45,143 nt of DNA, taken from positions 1 through 45,143 of the forward strand of contig CAMHOK010000003.1 of NCBI GenBank assembly GCA_946186735.1, given 5' to 3'. The translations under genes were made by a program, and so were the position numbers. The notes below the pieces were generated by a model. The model saw only the letters and a program-made list of their open reading frames with translations, had not been told where the DNA came from and ran no database searches. Shown piece by piece: positions 17,478 to 26,360 of the stretch. Origin of the DNA: an uncultured Bacteroidales bacterium (GTDB lineage Bacteria; Bacteroidota; Bacteroidia; Bacteroidales; Paludibacteraceae). How positions within the stretch are numbered: the first letter of the stretch is position 1; each line of letters begins with the position of its first letter.

Positions 17478-18239
17478 ATGATACTCAGAACCGAACATCT
17501 GATAAAGAAATACGGCAAACGCACCGTGGTCAACGATGTGTCCATTCACCTCGAACAAGGCGAGATAGTAGGTCTGCTCGGACCTAACGGAGCCGGCAAG
17601 ACCACCACTTTCTATATGACCACCGGACTCATCACCGCCAACAACGGGAAGATCTTCCTCGACGACGAGGATATAACCACTTTCCCTATGTACAAACGCG
17701 CCCAACGAGGCATAGGCTACCTCCCGCAAGAAGCAAGCGTGTTCCGCAAGATGTCGGTGGAGGACAACATTAGAGCGGTGCTCGAGATGACTAACTTCAG
17801 CAAAGAGTATCAGAAACAAAAACTCGAACAACTCATCAAAGAGTTCAACCTGGCACATGTGAGAAAGAACTTAGGCGACCGTCTGTCGGGTGGCGAGCGA
17901 AGACGAACAGAGATAGCCCGTTGCCTCGCTATCGAGCCACGCTTCGTCATGCTCGATGAGCCGTTCGCCGGAGTGGACCCCATAGCCGTACAAGAGATAC
18001 AAGATGTCGTGTGGAGACTCAAAGATAAGAACATAGGTATCCTCATCACCGACCACAATGTGGACGAGACCCTGATGATCACCGACCGCGCTTATCTGCT
18101 CTTCGAAGGGAAGATACTCTTCCACGGCACTCCCGAGGAGCTCGCTGCTAACCCTATAGTGAGAAAGAACTACTTAGGTCGCGACTTCGAACTAAAGAAA
18201 AAGACCCGACCCGAAGACAACCAACAAACAGCGTCTTGA
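17478..18239 (+). CDS. lptB: LPS export ABC transporter ATPase LptB
   Basis: LptB powers extraction of lipopolysaccharide from the inner membrane as part of LptB2FGC. The 253-aa protein has Walker [10 protein letters not shown] near residues 35-43, Q-loop [13 protein letters not shown], signature [13 protein letters not shown] near 136-148, Walker [14 protein letters not shown] and H-loop ITDHNV. The Q-loop and the LSGGERRR signature are typical of LptB. It is followed after 2 nt by glycosyltransferase genes and an O-antigen ligase-like gene, which fits a role in the same LPS pathway. A short charged tail (about 240-253) extends beyond the normal end. Confidence 0.94.
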   Translation: MILRTEHLIKKYGKRTVVNDVSIHLEQGEIVGLLGPNGAGKTTTFYMTTGLITANNGKIFLDDEDITTFPMYKRAQRGIGYLPQEASVFRKMSVEDNIRAVLEMTNFSKEYQKQKLEQLIKEFNLAHVRKNLGDRLSGGERRRTEIARCLAIEPRFVMLDEPFAGVDPIAVQEIQDVVWRLKDKNIGILITDHNVDETLMITDRAYLLFEGKILFHGTPEELAANPIVRKNYLGRDFELKKKTRPEDNQQTAS

Positions 18240-18241
18240 CC

Positions 18242-18961
18242 ATGAAGCCTCTGCCCTTATATATCATCATGCCCGTCAAAGACTCGTTGGAGATGGCTAA
18301 GAAAGCTATCCGACAGATCGTCTCCACCGGTTATGCCCTCACCGTCTATAACGACAACAGCACCGACGAGAACACCCGCCTGCTCGAGCAGATGGCAGCT
18401 TCCGAGCCGCTACTCACCGTGGTTAATATACGTCAGCTCACTTCCCACCCCTCTCCTAACTACCGTCTCGTCCTGCAACAAGCACAACAGCACGCTCTCA
18501 ACAACAACCAACACCTCGTCATCGTGGAGTCGGATGTGTTCGTACAAAACAACACCTTCGAGCGGATGTACAGCGTGGTGGAGAACAACAAAGAAGGGAA
18601 ATTCGGCCTGGTGGCTGCCGTCACTACCGACCAAGAAGGAACCATCAACTACCCCTACGAGTATGCACGCAAGTACGACATCGGACAGGTCAACACATCC
18701 AAACGACTCAGCTTCTGCTGCACCCTGCTATCGCTGACGTTACTCAAGACCTACTCCTTCAGCAACTTAGACGAGACCAAGAACTGGTACGATGTGTTCA
18801 TCTCGCACATGTCAGTACAGAAAGGACTGAGCAATATCCTGCTCACCGACACACCCGTGGTACACCTGCCACACTCCTCCCGACCTTGGAAGAAACTCAA
18901 ATATACTAACCCTCTGCTCTATTATTGGCGTAAGCTCACCAAGCACTTAGACAGGATATGA
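18242..18961 (+). CDS. GT2 family glycosyltransferase
   Basis: The 239-aa product has a GT-A fold beginning YIIMPVKDSLEMAKKAI, with YNDNSTDENT as the nucleotide-binding loop near residues 37-46 and VESDVFV near 96-102 as the DxD-like metal site (ESD). Family 2 transferases add sugars from nucleotide donors on the cytoplasmic face. I chose the ATG at 18242 over the TTG at 18236, which would overlap lptB. Its stop overlaps the next start (ATGA at 18958-18961). Together with lptB, the fusion gene and the ligase it suggests LPS core or O-chain synthesis. Donor and acceptor cannot be read from the sequence. Confidence 0.88.
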   Translation: MKPLPLYIIMPVKDSLEMAKKAIRQIVSTGYALTVYNDNSTDENTRLLEQMAASEPLLTVVNIRQLTSHPSPNYRLVLQQAQQHALNNNQHLVIVESDVFVQNNTFERMYSVVENNKEGKFGLVAAVTTDQEGTINYPYEYARKYDIGQVNTSKRLSFCCTLLSLTLLKTYSFSNLDETKNWYDVFISHMSVQKGLSNILLTDTPVVHLPHSSRPWKKLKYTNPLLYYWRKLTKHLDRI

Positions 18962-20358
18962 GAACGGTCTCGGTCATAGTTCCGTGTTATAACATGAGTG
19001 CCACTGTCATCGACACTCTCCGTTCTGTGTGTGCCTCCACCTATAAAGACATCGAGGTTGTGGTTGCCGACGACGGTTCGACCGACAACAGCGCCGAGCT
19101 CGTCCTCCAGGCAGCCTCCGTTGACCCCCGCATACATCTCGTTCACTCTAATGCAGGCAATGTGGCTAAGGCTCGCAACTATGCCATCCGGCACTCCTCA
19201 GGCTTTTATATCTTGCCCGTCGATGCCGACGACCGCATATCACCTACCTTCATCCAACATGCCGTAGAGGCTATCGAGAAAGACGAGAACATCAAAGCGG
19301 TAGGCGCAAGAGCCGAGTTCTTCGGAGACAAGACAGGCGAGTGGATCACACCCGATTTCTCACTCCCTCTGTTGGCACGAAAGAACATGATTCCTATCAG
19401 TGCCTTATACCGACGCCTCGATTACGACAAGACAGACGGGTATAACGAACATCTGCCTATACGCGAGGACTGGGACTTCTGGCTGTCTATCTTCGCCAAT
19501 GGAGGAGAGTTTGTGAAGTTGCCTGAGGTCGGACTGTATTATCGGATCCACCAACAGTCCAAGCGCGTTACCGACCGCGACCGCAAGCGAGAGCTCATCA
19601 GTGAGCTCAACCGCCGACATGCACCATTCTTCCGCAAGTACTTAGGCGGACCGCTGCACTACCATCGTTCTTGGTCAAGGCTGCTCAACCTCTTCCGTCG
19701 TGAGACCACGGTGGGCACTTTCGACCACTGGGACGAAGGAGACATCATCTTCGAGCGACGCAACACCCTGCGCCGATACAAAGGTCTGGCCATCAAACAG
19801 TTCGCCACACCCTCTTTCTTCCGCTCATTCATCTACGGCTTCTTCCGCTCGTCTAAAGCTAAGCGCTCTTACGAGCATGCACTATTGCTCGGACAGATGA
19901 CACCTCAGCCTATCGCCTACAAAGAGGTGAGAGTCTTAGGTATGCTCCGAGAGAGCTATTATGTGTCAGAAGAGTCTGCCACCACTCACACCTTCAACGA
20001 CCTTATCGACAACCCCTCTTTCCCCAACCGCTCTCTTATACTGCAACACATAGGTCGCTTCACCGCTCTCATGCACCAAAAAGGACTCTACCACCAAGAC
20101 TACTCCGGCGGCAACATACTCTTCGCTTGCACACCTCCTCTGGTCCATATCGAGGTGGTGGACCTCAACCGTATGCTCACCGCACAGCATATAAACATGC
20201 AACGAGGGTGCCGACAGTTCGAACGACTGCCCGTCGAGCCCGAGGCACTCGACATCATGGCAAGAGCCTATGCCGAGACGATGGCGTTCGACCCCGACCA
20301 ATGCTGCACTCTCGTCAGACAAATGCGATGGTGGAAACATAAACGCAAAAAACAATAG
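18958..20358 (+). CDS. Fusion of GT2 glycosyltransferase and LPS-kinase-like domain
   Basis: The 466-aa product joins two enzymes. Residues 1-240 are a GT2 domain: VSVIVPCYNMSATV at the start, ADDGSTDNS near 38-46, the DxD-type metal site D89-A-D91-D92 and IREDWDFWLS as the probable base region. From about 265 to 450 there is a kinase-like domain of the WaaP/InaA/Kdo-kinase group: K280 in LAIKQF, catalytic loop H379-Q-D381-Y-S-G-G-N386, and metal-binding D402 in EVVDLN. All key kinase residues are present. One protein may thus add a sugar and phosphorylate the LPS core. It overlaps the upstream GT by 4 nt and lies 3 nt before the ligase gene. The domain calls are strong; the reaction is inferred. 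Confidence 0.85.
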   Translation: MRTVSVIVPCYNMSATVIDTLRSVCASTYKDIEVVVADDGSTDNSAELVLQAASVDPRIHLVHSNAGNVAKARNYAIRHSSGFYILPVDADDRISPTFIQHAVEAIEKDENIKAVGARAEFFGDKTGEWITPDFSLPLLARKNMIPISALYRRLDYDKTDGYNEHLPIREDWDFWLSIFANGGEFVKLPEVGLYYRIHQQSKRVTDRDRKRELISELNRRHAPFFRKYLGGPLHYHRSWSRLLNLFRRETTVGTFDHWDEGDIIFERRNTLRRYKGLAIKQFATPSFFRSFIYGFFRSSKAKRSYEHALLLGQMTPQPIAYKEVRVLGMLRESYYVSEESATTHTFNDLIDNPSFPNRSLILQHIGRFTALMHQKGLYHQDYSGGNILFACTPPLVHIEVVDLNRMLTAQHINMQRGCRQFERLPVEPEALDIMARAYAETMAFDPDQCCTLVRQMRWWKHKRKKQ

Positions 20359-20361
20359 CTT

Positions 20362-21645
20362 ATGTTCGGCAAATATCAAGATATAACGGGTCAGTTGAAC
20401 TTCTATCTCTTTCTTCTTCTTGCCATCTGCCTGCCCTTCAGTTACGACCTGGTAAGGGTGATGTGGACCGTTTGGCTCATCTCATATATCATTGAGTTCC
20501 CGTTCCTCACCACCAACGAAGAAGGTAAGATTGTTTTTGCCCTCAGCAAAAGCAACTTCTTACGCCTTGACAACATCCCTCTGTATGCGGCATGTCTGTT
20601 TGTCGTTTGGGAGGCTGTGTCGCTCCTCTGGACCGGTGCCGACAGCTACGGCTTCCGTGCCCAACATGTCACCTTGCTGCTCTTGCCTATTGCCGCCGTC
20701 TGCGGATTCAACAAATACTATAAATGGAAGACGGTAGCGCGTACACTCGTGGTGGCGTGCGTCGTCTCTTTCTTTGTCTATTGCTTCTGTTTCTATTGGT
20801 TGCAGAACATCAACTACCTGCTCACTCCTTTCTTCGAGGGCACACTCGAGCCTTTCCGGTTCGACTCGTTCGTGCGCTTCGGACAGATCAAGCACCACAC
20901 TTTCTATTGCATCATCATGCTCATAGCTATGGTGTTATGTTTCTTCCTCTTCGACGACAGTTGTAAGCGTTATGGCAAACCCAAAGCCGTCATCATTTTC
21001 ATCGTTTGCCAGACGGTGCTGCTCACGGCTATCATCGCCACCATGTCGCGTGTGGCTCTGCTCTTGCTCCCCCTCTTAGTAGTGGTAGGGGTGATACAGA
21101 ACCTCAGAGGCCGACATCGGTGGATAGCTATCGGAGGCAGTGCCATTGTGGCCATTGCGGTGGCTGTGGCGGTGGTGCTTTTACATCCGCGCTTCGAGGG
21201 ATTCAGTCTCGAACAGATCACTCAGACCGAGCAACACCTCCATGACGAGCAGACCGAGCCGAGACTCAAGATATGGAGTCTGGCATTAGAGACACCTTCC
21301 GACTACTTAGCCCATGGCATGGGAGTAGGCTCCGCCACACCATATATGGCTCATAAATACGAAGAGCACCACTTGTATTATGGTGCTCTGCATTTTGGTG
21401 TTCATAACCAATATCTTGAAGTGATGATGGAGTTAGGCTTAGCGGCTCTGCTCCTGTTCGTTGCCGCTTGGCTGCTCTCACCTCTCACCGTGAGGTCAAC
21501 GGCACGACGCTTCGCCACGCTCTTCGCCACTATCATGGTAGTTACCATGATGTTCGACACCATACTCTCCGTCATACAAGGGGTCGTCTATTTAGGCTTC
21601 ACATGCCTGTTCATCTTACTCATGGAAAGAGAAGAGCAGAGATGA
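20362..21645 (+). CDS. O-antigen ligase / Wzy-like membrane protein
   Basis: This 427-aa polytopic protein has about ten to twelve membrane segments and a large periplasmic loop around residues 270-350, the layout of the Wzy_C family (WaaL ligases and Wzy polymerases). IATMSRVALLLLP near 222-234 matches the SRxA-type motif of the group, and the periplasmic loop has HGMGVGSATPYMAH and FGVHNQYLEVMMELG, where a conserved His is typical. Ligase versus polymerase cannot be settled by sequence reading. Placement after GT and kinase genes favours attaching a glycan to the LPS core. It is the last gene of the plus-strand run and is followed by a hairpin at 21658-21678. Confidence 0.85.
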   Translation: MFGKYQDITGQLNFYLFLLLAICLPFSYDLVRVMWTVWLISYIIEFPFLTTNEEGKIVFALSKSNFLRLDNIPLYAACLFVVWEAVSLLWTGADSYGFRAQHVTLLLLPIAAVCGFNKYYKWKTVARTLVVACVVSFFVYCFCFYWLQNINYLLTPFFEGTLEPFRFDSFVRFGQIKHHTFYCIIMLIAMVLCFFLFDDSCKRYGKPKAVIIFIVCQTVLLTAIIATMSRVALLLLPLLVVVGVIQNLRGRHRWIAIGGSAIVAIAVAVAVVLLHPRFEGFSLEQITQTEQHLHDEQTEPRLKIWSLALETPSDYLAHGMGVGSATPYMAHKYEEHHLYYGALHFGVHNQYLEVMMELGLAALLLFVAAWLLSPLTVRSTARRFATLFATIMVVTMMFDTILSVIQGVVYLGFTCLFILLMEREEQR

Positions 21646-21657
21646 TAACCACCCCTA

Positions 21658-21678
21658 CCCCTCCTTAGAAAGGAGGGG
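21658..21678. terminator. Hairpin between convergent genes
   Basis: CCCCTCCTT (21658-21666) and AAGGAGGGG (21670-21678) form a perfect 9-bp stem with the loop AGA. It sits midway between the stops of the ligase-like gene and the convergent barrel gene, a usual place for a bidirectional terminator. The downstream T tract is weak on both strands, so efficiency is uncertain. Confidence 0.55.
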
Positions 21679-21697
21679 AGTTCTTTACTCCTATTAT

Positions 21698-24127
21698 TTA
21701 TAGTCCCACTTTCAGACTCACTATCAGTCCTCTCGGGATACACAGCGACATGGTCGTACGCGACTCGTAGATCTTATCATCGAAAGTATATTCGGTCAGG
21801 GCGGTGCCGAAGTCATAGATATTGTAGCACACAGCCGACACCTCATACTTCCTTTGATTGGCGGTCCAACGACCGGTCAGACGAAAGTCAAAATCGAAGA
21901 AAGCGTCTTCTCTCTTCCCGAAATGATTATCTGTGAGATTGATACCCTTGGTATCGTCGTTCCATATAGCCGTCTGTGAGCCTGTGGTATTGTCAGTGAC
22001 TGTCTTATACTTGAAGTTAGAGAACGGCACACCATCTTTGAACTTCCCGTTGAAGGTGATAGCTATGTAGTCGTTGATATTGTAGGTGAGCAGTATGCGT
22101 GCTATGTATGCTCGGTCTTGATCGGTCCTGCCATGGATAGGATAAGGTGCGGCTGCATTACGCTCGTTGCGCCATGTGTTGGGGTTGGCTGTCGATTCAG
22201 AGAGCACACCTATGTTGTTGTGCAGCACTCCGTTGCCCAGGGTGCTCACTCCTCCCATCAGGTAGCTCTGCCAACTAACGGAGAAAAGCACATGCTTGCT
22301 CTCAAGCGTATATTTGACCACCGACGAGAGGTAGTAGGGGTTGCTCATTATCCACTTGTCGGACATGGCGGCAGCCTCTTGACGCTTGACCGTGTACTGA
22401 CGCTCTTGTGCCGGAGAGAAGAAAAAGATACCATCGGCATCGTAACTACCGTTGTTGTTCACTCCGTCGGTGAACACCGTCGTCCATTGGTTGTAATAGA
22501 TACGACCTTGCTGCAAGAAACTCAACTCATTCTTCACGTTCTTGCCGAAAGTGAAGCGGAATGGAAAATCGAGGACGAAGTAAGACGGCTGTTGCAACCC
22601 CAGGTTCTTGTCGTAAGCGTGATAACGTCCACCTGTTGTGAGCATGTTGCCGCCGCCCATGTCTGCCACACCGTTGAGGTAGTCGTTAGAGAAGAAACGC
22701 ACATCGTCGATGGTATAGCTCATACGGTTGTGCGAGAGGTTGACATCCAAACGGAACCAAGGACAAGGCTGTATGTCCATCTTCAGACCTGCTATCCAGT
22801 TAGGTGATATTATCGATTTGCGGCTCATGAGCATACCGTCGATAGTCAAGCCGGCATAAGCATTAAGCGAGAAGACCTCATTGAATCGGTGCTCATAATC
22901 GATAGTGAGTTGGTTCTCCAACAGTCCGGCAGTGAAAGCCTGAGCTGTCCAGTTGATGTCATAGAGGTGAGTGGGAGCTATCACGCCCGATGACTTTGGG
23001 TCGTCCATTCCTTGTACATAGATCTCGTTGCTCAAGGTATTGACGTATGGAGAGAGGTGCAAGATCGAGTTGTAGCCTTTCAGTCGGAGCCTTAACCCCT
23101 CTAACCACTCACGAGAGAAGTTGACGGAGGTGTTGACAGCGGTGGTCAGTCCGTCGGTGTACCATGGCTCAAAAGCCTCGCCGTCTTGGTCGATGAGGTT
23201 ACGGCGGAAACTGAGCTGACGGTGCTTCATATCTTGCATCTCGAGCGACACACCGGCATTGAGATAGTCCTGTTGGTTGAGCGTGTCGTTGATGAACATA
23301 CCGAAGGTATAACTCGTCTCTTTGCCCTGCTCGTCAGCGTTGAAGAGGAACTCCGACATCGCATCGTGTCGCTGATTGACGGCGAACAGATAGTTCAGGT
23401 TCTTGACAGGCGATGTTGGTCGGAGCGGTATCTGTCCGTCGGCAGAGAGGTTGAAGTACAGCGATGGCTCCATGCTTGTTATACCATTCCTGTCCCAGGC
23501 AGGTGCCTGTCGATGACCCACCTCTAAGGTGAGGTGTTGGTAGAAGTGTCGGCCGAAGAGCGGCACGGCATAACCGGCTTCTGCCGTTCCCGCACCTGTG
23601 ACAAACGGTCGATAGGTTATCGGACGGTTGTCCAGTATGCGCTCGGTGGCAGCTGTATGGAAGAGGTTGATGAGCTGACGCGTACCCGGTGAGATACCGC
23701 CCAACGCTCCTCTGTTGCCGGTGAAAGCAATGAAGTTCTCGGCATCGGAGGCTCGAGAGAAAGAGAGCGTACCCTCAAGATAATCCATCGTCATGTCGGT
23801 CTGCTGCATGTTCGGACGGAAAGCCGAAGAGCCCGGGTTGAGACGGCTGTCGGTGCGGAAACCCTCGATATAGTATTTCGACTGTTTGAAGGAGTTGCCT
23901 GACACAGAGAACACCAGACGGTCGGAGTGAGCCCACTCGCCCGTGGTCTCTGCCTCGTAGATAGAGTAGTCGGAATAGTTGTCTAAGTAATGCGTGAGAT
24001 CGCCATAATGATACCAACGACGGAAGAACTCGGCAGAGACGCTGTCGTTACCCATCGTAGGAAAAGCCTCTGCCCAAACAGCAAGACAAGAGAGGGTCAG
24101 AAGAGTAAGGATAGTTAATCGTTTCAT
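21698..24127 (-). CDS. Outer-membrane beta-barrel protein, TonB-dependent receptor-like
   Basis: The 809-aa protein has a signal peptide (about residues 1-20, ending WAEA) and then a long run of alternating aromatic and polar stretches typical of outer-membrane barrels in Bacteroidota. Residues about 70-180 resemble a plug-like region (KYYIEGFRTDSRLNPG...GISPGTRQLIN). There is no carboxypeptidase-like domain, no clear TonB box and no SusD gene beside it. The C-terminal strand ends SLKVGL rather than in an aromatic residue. It starts 3 nt after glf and is probably co-transcribed with aroC and glf. It could be a TonB-dependent transporter of unknown substrate or another large barrel; I do not recognise the specific family. 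Confidence 0.75.
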   Translation of the reverse strand: MKRLTILTLLTLSCLAVWAEAFPTMGNDSVSAEFFRRWYHYGDLTHYLDNYSDYSIYEAETTGEWAHSDRLVFSVSGNSFKQSKYYIEGFRTDSRLNPGSSAFRPNMQQTDMTMDYLEGTLSFSRASDAENFIAFTGNRGALGGISPGTRQLINLFHTAATERILDNRPITYRPFVTGAGTAEAGYAVPLFGRHFYQHLTLEVGHRQAPAWDRNGITSMEPSLYFNLSADGQIPLRPTSPVKNLNYLFAVNQRHDAMSEFLFNADEQGKETSYTFGMFINDTLNQQDYLNAGVSLEMQDMKHRQLSFRRNLIDQDGEAFEPWYTDGLTTAVNTSVNFSREWLEGLRLRLKGYNSILHLSPYVNTLSNEIYVQGMDDPKSSGVIAPTHLYDINWTAQAFTAGLLENQLTIDYEHRFNEVFSLNAYAGLTIDGMLMSRKSIISPNWIAGLKMDIQPCPWFRLDVNLSHNRMSYTIDDVRFFSNDYLNGVADMGGGNMLTTGGRYHAYDKNLGLQQPSYFVLDFPFRFTFGKNVKNELSFLQQGRIYYNQWTTVFTDGVNNNGSYDADGIFFFSPAQERQYTVKRQEAAAMSDKWIMSNPYYLSSVVKYTLESKHVLFSVSWQSYLMGGVSTLGNGVLHNNIGVLSESTANPNTWRNERNAAAPYPIHGRTDQDRAYIARILLTYNINDYIAITFNGKFKDGVPFSNFKYKTVTDNTTGSQTAIWNDDTKGINLTDNHFGKREDAFFDFDFRLTGRWTANQRKYEVSAVCYNIYDFGTALTEYTFDDKIYESRTTMSLCIPRGLIVSLKVGL

Positions 24128-24130
24128 AAG

Positions 24131-25258
24131 TCAAAGGGCTAATTCTTGTTGTGCACACCTCAGAGCTCGCTCTACTGTCGGTGCCATGTCATAATACTTA
24201 TATTCTGCCAGTCTGCCACCGAAGATAACATTCTTCTCCTCAGCGGCAAGCTGTTGATACTGAGCAAGGAGAGCGCTGTTCTCGTCATCATTGACGGGAT
24301 AGTAAGGCTCCATACCCTCGCTCCACTCAGTGCTGTACTCTCGCGAGATGACCGTGGACGGCGTCTTGTCCACCTCCGCGCCGAACATCTCGAAGTGTTT
24401 ATGTTCGATGATACGGGTGAAGGGTGTCTCGGCGTCGGTATAGTTGATAACGGCATTGCCCTGATAATTGGCAACGGGCAGCACCTCGGTCAAGAAACTG
24501 ACGGTGCGGTACTTGAGATGACCAAAGCGATATTGATAGAATTGGTCGATAGGTCCGGTATATACCACTTTCTCTGCCAACGATGAGAGATAGTCTCTCT
24601 GGTCGAAGAAGTCGGTGCAGAGTCGCACCTCAACACCTTCGAGCAGAGCGTTGATGAGCCTGTTGTAACCACCTATGGGAATACCCTGATAGGTGTCGTT
24701 GAAGTAGTTGTTGTCGAACACGAAACGCAGAGGCAGTCGTCGGATGATGAAAGCTGGCAACTCGTCGCATCGTCTGCCCCACTGCTTCTCGGTATATCCC
24801 TTGATGAGAGTGAGATAGATGTCTCTCCCGACGAGCAGCAACGCTTGCTCTTCAAGGTTACGGGGTTGAGAGATACGGCAAGCCACCTCTTGTCGCTGCT
24901 CTTCTATCTTCTGCTTAGCCTGCTCAGGAGTGGTAACACCCCACATCTGATAGAAGGTATTCATGTTGAAAGGCAGGTTATAGAGCTTACCTTTATAGTT
25001 GGCAACAGGACTGTTGGTATATCTGTTGAACTCAACAAAACGGTTGACATACTGCCATACCTGCTTGTCGGAGGTATGAAAGATATGGGCTCCGTATCTA
25101 TGCACATTGATGCCCTCTATCTGCTCGCAATAGACATTACCGCCTGCATGGTCGCGGCGGTCGATAACCAAACAACGCTTACCCGCCTGCTTGGCTTCGT
25201 GTGCGAAGACCGACCCGAACAGTCCGGAACCGACAATAAGATAATCAAAAGGTTTCAT
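24131..25258 (-). CDS. glf: UDP-galactopyranose mutase
   Basis: Glf converts UDP-galactopyranose to UDP-galactofuranose, the donor for galactofuranose in surface glycans, using reduced FAD. The 375-aa protein has the FAD-binding motif LIVGSGLFGSVFAHEA near residues 6-21, DRRDHAGGNVY near 35-45, RYGAHIFHTSD near 54-64, and the C-terminal GRLAEYKYYDMAPTVERAL with the conserved YKYYDM motif. Length and motifs are normal. The start overlaps the aroC stop by 4 nt (ATGA). It implies that this strain makes galactofuranose, most likely for LPS or capsule, which fits the nearby glycosyltransferases. Confidence 0.95.
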   Translation of the reverse strand: MKPFDYLIVGSGLFGSVFAHEAKQAGKRCLVIDRRDHAGGNVYCEQIEGINVHRYGAHIFHTSDKQVWQYVNRFVEFNRYTNSPVANYKGKLYNLPFNMNTFYQMWGVTTPEQAKQKIEEQRQEVACRISQPRNLEEQALLLVGRDIYLTLIKGYTEKQWGRRCDELPAFIIRRLPLRFVFDNNYFNDTYQGIPIGGYNRLINALLEGVEVRLCTDFFDQRDYLSSLAEKVVYTGPIDQFYQYRFGHLKYRTVSFLTEVLPVANYQGNAVINYTDAETPFTRIIEHKHFEMFGAEVDKTPSTVISREYSTEWSEGMEPYYPVNDDENSALLAQYQQLAAEEKNVIFGGRLAEYKYYDMAPTVERALRCAQQELAL

Positions 25259-26238
25259 TTTTGTGAGTCATTATTGTGTTTGTTAATAAGGTTCACTATA
25301 GCCATGGCAGCCATTGCTTCCACCACCACCGGTGCTCTGAGAGCGACGCACACATCATGTCTGCCTTGCAGGGTTATCTGTTGCTCTGTCACCCGTCCGT
25401 CAGCGTCTATCACGCGCATGGTCTGCGGCTTATGTATAGAGGGTGTGGGTTTGAAAGCCACGCGGCAGCGTATGTCGGCACCTGTGGATATGCCGCCTGA
25501 GATACCGTCGTCTATCTTGTTCGACTCGCTGCCCCGCATCTTGGCGGCAGCGAACCCTGAGCCGTACTCGAACCCTTTGGCGGCAGGTATAGACATCAGC
25601 GCCGATGCCAACACCGCCTGCAACTTATCGAACAGAGGCTCGCCCACACCGGCTGCCATACCTTGTATCAAGAGCTCCACCACTCCGCCTACGCTATCGC
25701 CCTCACGAGCACAACCGGCAAGCAGGTCGGTCGCCTCTGATGAGGGATAAGGCTTACCTCCCACCTCAACAACACGCGCCTCAAGACTCATACCGTGAGC
25801 ACGGAGCAACTGCTTGGCTATGCTACCTCCCACCACACGCGCTATCGTCTCGCGAGCAGAAGACCTGCCGCCACCACGATGGTCGCGTATGCCATACTTG
25901 AGCAGATAAGCCTCATCGGCATGACCCGGACGCAAGACCGACCTAAGCGTCTCGTAGTCAGAAGAGCGCGCGTCACTGTTGCGGATAAGGAAAGCGATAG
26001 GAGTACCCTCACTCACACCGTCTAACACGCCGGAGAGAAACTCAACCTCGTCCTTCTCGCTCTGAGCACGAGACGACACAAAACTCATGTCCTCACCGCG
26101 GCGACGACGAAGGTCGGTCTGCAGAAGCTCCATGTCGATAGTCAGACGAGAAGGACAACCGTCGATAACACCGCCTATCGCCGTGCCATGAGACTCACCA
26201 AAAGTGGTGAGACGAAACAGGTCTCCGAAAGTATTCAT
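25255..26238 (-). CDS. aroC: Chorismate synthase
   Basis: AroC removes phosphate from 5-enolpyruvylshikimate-3-phosphate to give chorismate, the branch point for aromatic amino acids, folate and quinones. The 327-aa protein has the family signatures: FGESHGTAIGGVIDGCP near residues 11-27, DHRGGGRSSARETIARV near 118-134 and the C-terminal GRHDVCVALRAPVVVEAM near 293-310. It is about 25-30 residues shorter than many family members, mostly at the C-terminus, but all signatures are present. It is first in the aroC-glf-barrel run, behind a promoter at 26261-26268 that is divergent from the next operon. Confidence 0.95.
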   Translation of the reverse strand: MNTFGDLFRLTTFGESHGTAIGGVIDGCPSRLTIDMELLQTDLRRRRGEDMSFVSSRAQSEKDEVEFLSGVLDGVSEGTPIAFLIRNSDARSSDYETLRSVLRPGHADEAYLLKYGIRDHRGGGRSSARETIARVVGGSIAKQLLRAHGMSLEARVVEVGGKPYPSSEATDLLAGCAREGDSVGGVVELLIQGMAAGVGEPLFDKLQAVLASALMSIPAAKGFEYGSGFAAAKMRGSESNKIDDGISGGISTGADIRCRVAFKPTPSIHKPQTMRVIDADGRVTEQQITLQGRHDVCVALRAPVVVEAMAAMAIVNLINKHNNDSQK

Positions 26239-26260
26239 AAGATATGCTTGATTTAGAGTG

Positions 26261-26306
26261 CAAAGATAGTATTTTTTTTGGATATCAGAAAAAAGTATTA
26301 ACTTTG
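26261..26306. promoter_or_regulatory. Divergent promoters for aroC and the FemAB-like operon
   Basis: On the plus strand, TTTG at 26277-26280 and TAACTTTG at 26299-26306, with an 18-nt spacer, form a good -33/-7 promoter for the gene at 26361. On the minus strand, TATCTTTG (26268-26261) is a -7 box for aroC, whose -33 box would fall near 26286-26292 where only TCTG is found. The two promoters interlock in about 50 bp, so they probably compete or share a regulator. Confidence 0.75.
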
Positions 26307-26360
26307 TGGCGGAGTTATGACTACGCTCCTACATTTATTGACCAACCCAACGACAGTGTT

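Noticed and set aside
22118-22807. 229-aa open frame opposite the barrel gene
   Set aside because: Its composition (rich in H, V and R) is that expected from the opposite strand, and it has no leader, promoter or familiar motif.
26244-26360. Extended N-terminus for the FemAB-like protein
   Set aside because: A complete -33/-7 promoter lies within this stretch, so it is upstream of the transcript start.
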